A stretch of 54,517 nucleotides of DNA, taken from assembly GCA_018715595.1 (NCBI GenBank), contig DVLI01000015.1, positions 1 through 54,517 on the forward strand, read 5' to 3'. The notes beneath the pieces are model-generated. The model was not told the origin of the DNA and searched no databases. It worked only from the letters and a program-made list of their open reading frames with translations. Source of the DNA: Candidatus Caccoplasma merdavium (lineage in GTDB: Bacteria > Bacteroidota > Bacteroidia > Bacteroidales > UBA11471). The translations under genes were made by a program, and so were the position numbers. Below, piece after piece: positions 54,174 through 54,517 of this stretch; positions within the stretch are counted from its first letter, which is position 1, and every line of letters starts with the position of its first letter.

Positions 54174-54255
54174 GAAACCGCCCTTATCGGGCCGGGAGGG
54201 CGGCAGCCGAGAGCGGAAAGAGGGCGAGGACTGTGTGAGCGCAGCGAGTTCCGCA
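54174..54255. repeat. 82-bp direct repeat, copy 1
   Basis: Identical over 82 bp to 54436-54517. It contains GC-rich inverted repeats and the block gtgtgagcgcagcgagttccgca. Confidence 0.9.
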
Positions 54256-54435
54256 GCCCCCGAGCGAGGCGTCGGCGAGCGAGCGAAAAAGCCCGATACC
54301 GGGCGGCGGTTCTTCTTGGTTCGTTCTTCTCACCGAAGAGAAGAATGAACAGAAACGCCCCTTGGAAACCCCGTCAAAGCGGGGAAAGACAGTCCCCTCA
54401 CCCTTCAAGCGAAAAAGGAGAAGGAGGAAAAAGGG

Positions 54436-54517
54436 GAAACCGCCCTTATCGGGCCGGGAGGGCGGCAGCCGAGAGCGGAAAGAGGGCGAGGACTGTGTGA
54501 GCGCAGCGAGTTCCGCA
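54436..54517. repeat. 82-bp direct repeat, copy 2 (runs off the window)
   Basis: Matches copy 1 to the last base of the window; the repeat probably continues beyond. The spacing between copies is 262 bp. Confidence 0.9.

Larger units (their letters stand above)
53960..54395. repeat. REP-like palindromic elements (three copies)
   Basis: Related 27-30 nt elements of the form GGATnCCCCGTCnnAGCGGnGAATGACA lie near 53963-53992 (inverted), 54053-54080 and 54366-54392 (both direct). Each can form a hairpin. No protein-coding signal is seen around them. Confidence 0.7.

Noticed and set aside
53998..54348. 116-codon open frame in the terminal repeat region
   Set aside because: Composition is a Lys/Glu low-complexity artefact of purine-rich repeats; it spans REP-like and direct repeats.

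Overview
The window looks like chromosomal DNA of a gut-type Bacteroidales bacterium, possibly near Barnesiella/Coprobacter; the genus is a guess and the order-level call is firm. Support: at least fifteen promoters carry the Bacteroidetes -7 box TAnnTTTG, several with a TTTG/TTG -33 box 19-22 nt upstream; the primary sigma factor is the short 286-residue Bacteroidetes form; surface proteins end in Bacteroidales-type C-terminal sorting-like domains; and plant-polysaccharide hydrolases are numerous.

Layout. 1-3.0 kb: a minus-strand operon (M23-like membrane protein, dxr, rseP; rseP is cut by the window edge). 3.2-4.4 kb: an OmpA-family protein. 4.5-10.9 kb: a complete leucine operon (leuA-leuC-leuD-second synthase-leuB) behind a leader peptide and intrinsic terminator that read as a classical attenuator. 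11.2-15.1 kb: an AT-richer three-gene cassette (phage-tail-fibre-like protein with a putative clan GH-A glycosidase domain, an unknown small protein, a leucine-rich-repeat protein). 15.2-21.9 kb: BspA-like surface protein, rpoD, a DegP/HtrA protease, RNase P RNA, YihY and YccF membrane proteins. 21.9-26.4 kb: xylose module (transporter, xylA, xylB). 26.6-33.0 kb: ridA, an atypical SDR, a secreted PCMD-like protein, a DUF2089 regulator with a membrane partner, and chrA-chrA-folC.

33.2-37.3 kb, next to tRNA-Ser(UGA), is an AT-rich restriction-modification-like island: XRE regulator, EcoRI-family adenine methyltransferase, DUF262-HNH nuclease, tyrosine recombinase. The 3' end of the methyltransferase gene lies inside a 388-bp segment bounded by perfect 19-nt inverted repeats. 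The opposite strand of that segment encodes a second, different C-terminus that would fuse in frame after inversion, giving 394 instead of 374 residues. This looks like a phase-variable methyltransferase with an exchangeable C-terminal specificity region and is the strongest candidate for a new system here.

37.4-54.5 kb: methionine sulfoxide reductase msrC, then pectin-degradation genes scattered among housekeeping genes (two GH28, one GH105, one PL10 pectate lyase, one GH43-like, one STN-domain esterase). Interspersed are an SDR, a YitT/YczE-like membrane protein, a CNNM/CorC transporter, map, a GT2 and a Nim-like flavoprotein. The last 0.6 kb is non-coding, repeat-rich DNA with REP-like palindromes and an 82-bp direct repeat running off the end. 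Most transcription units end in long, perfect hairpins, many placed between convergent genes.
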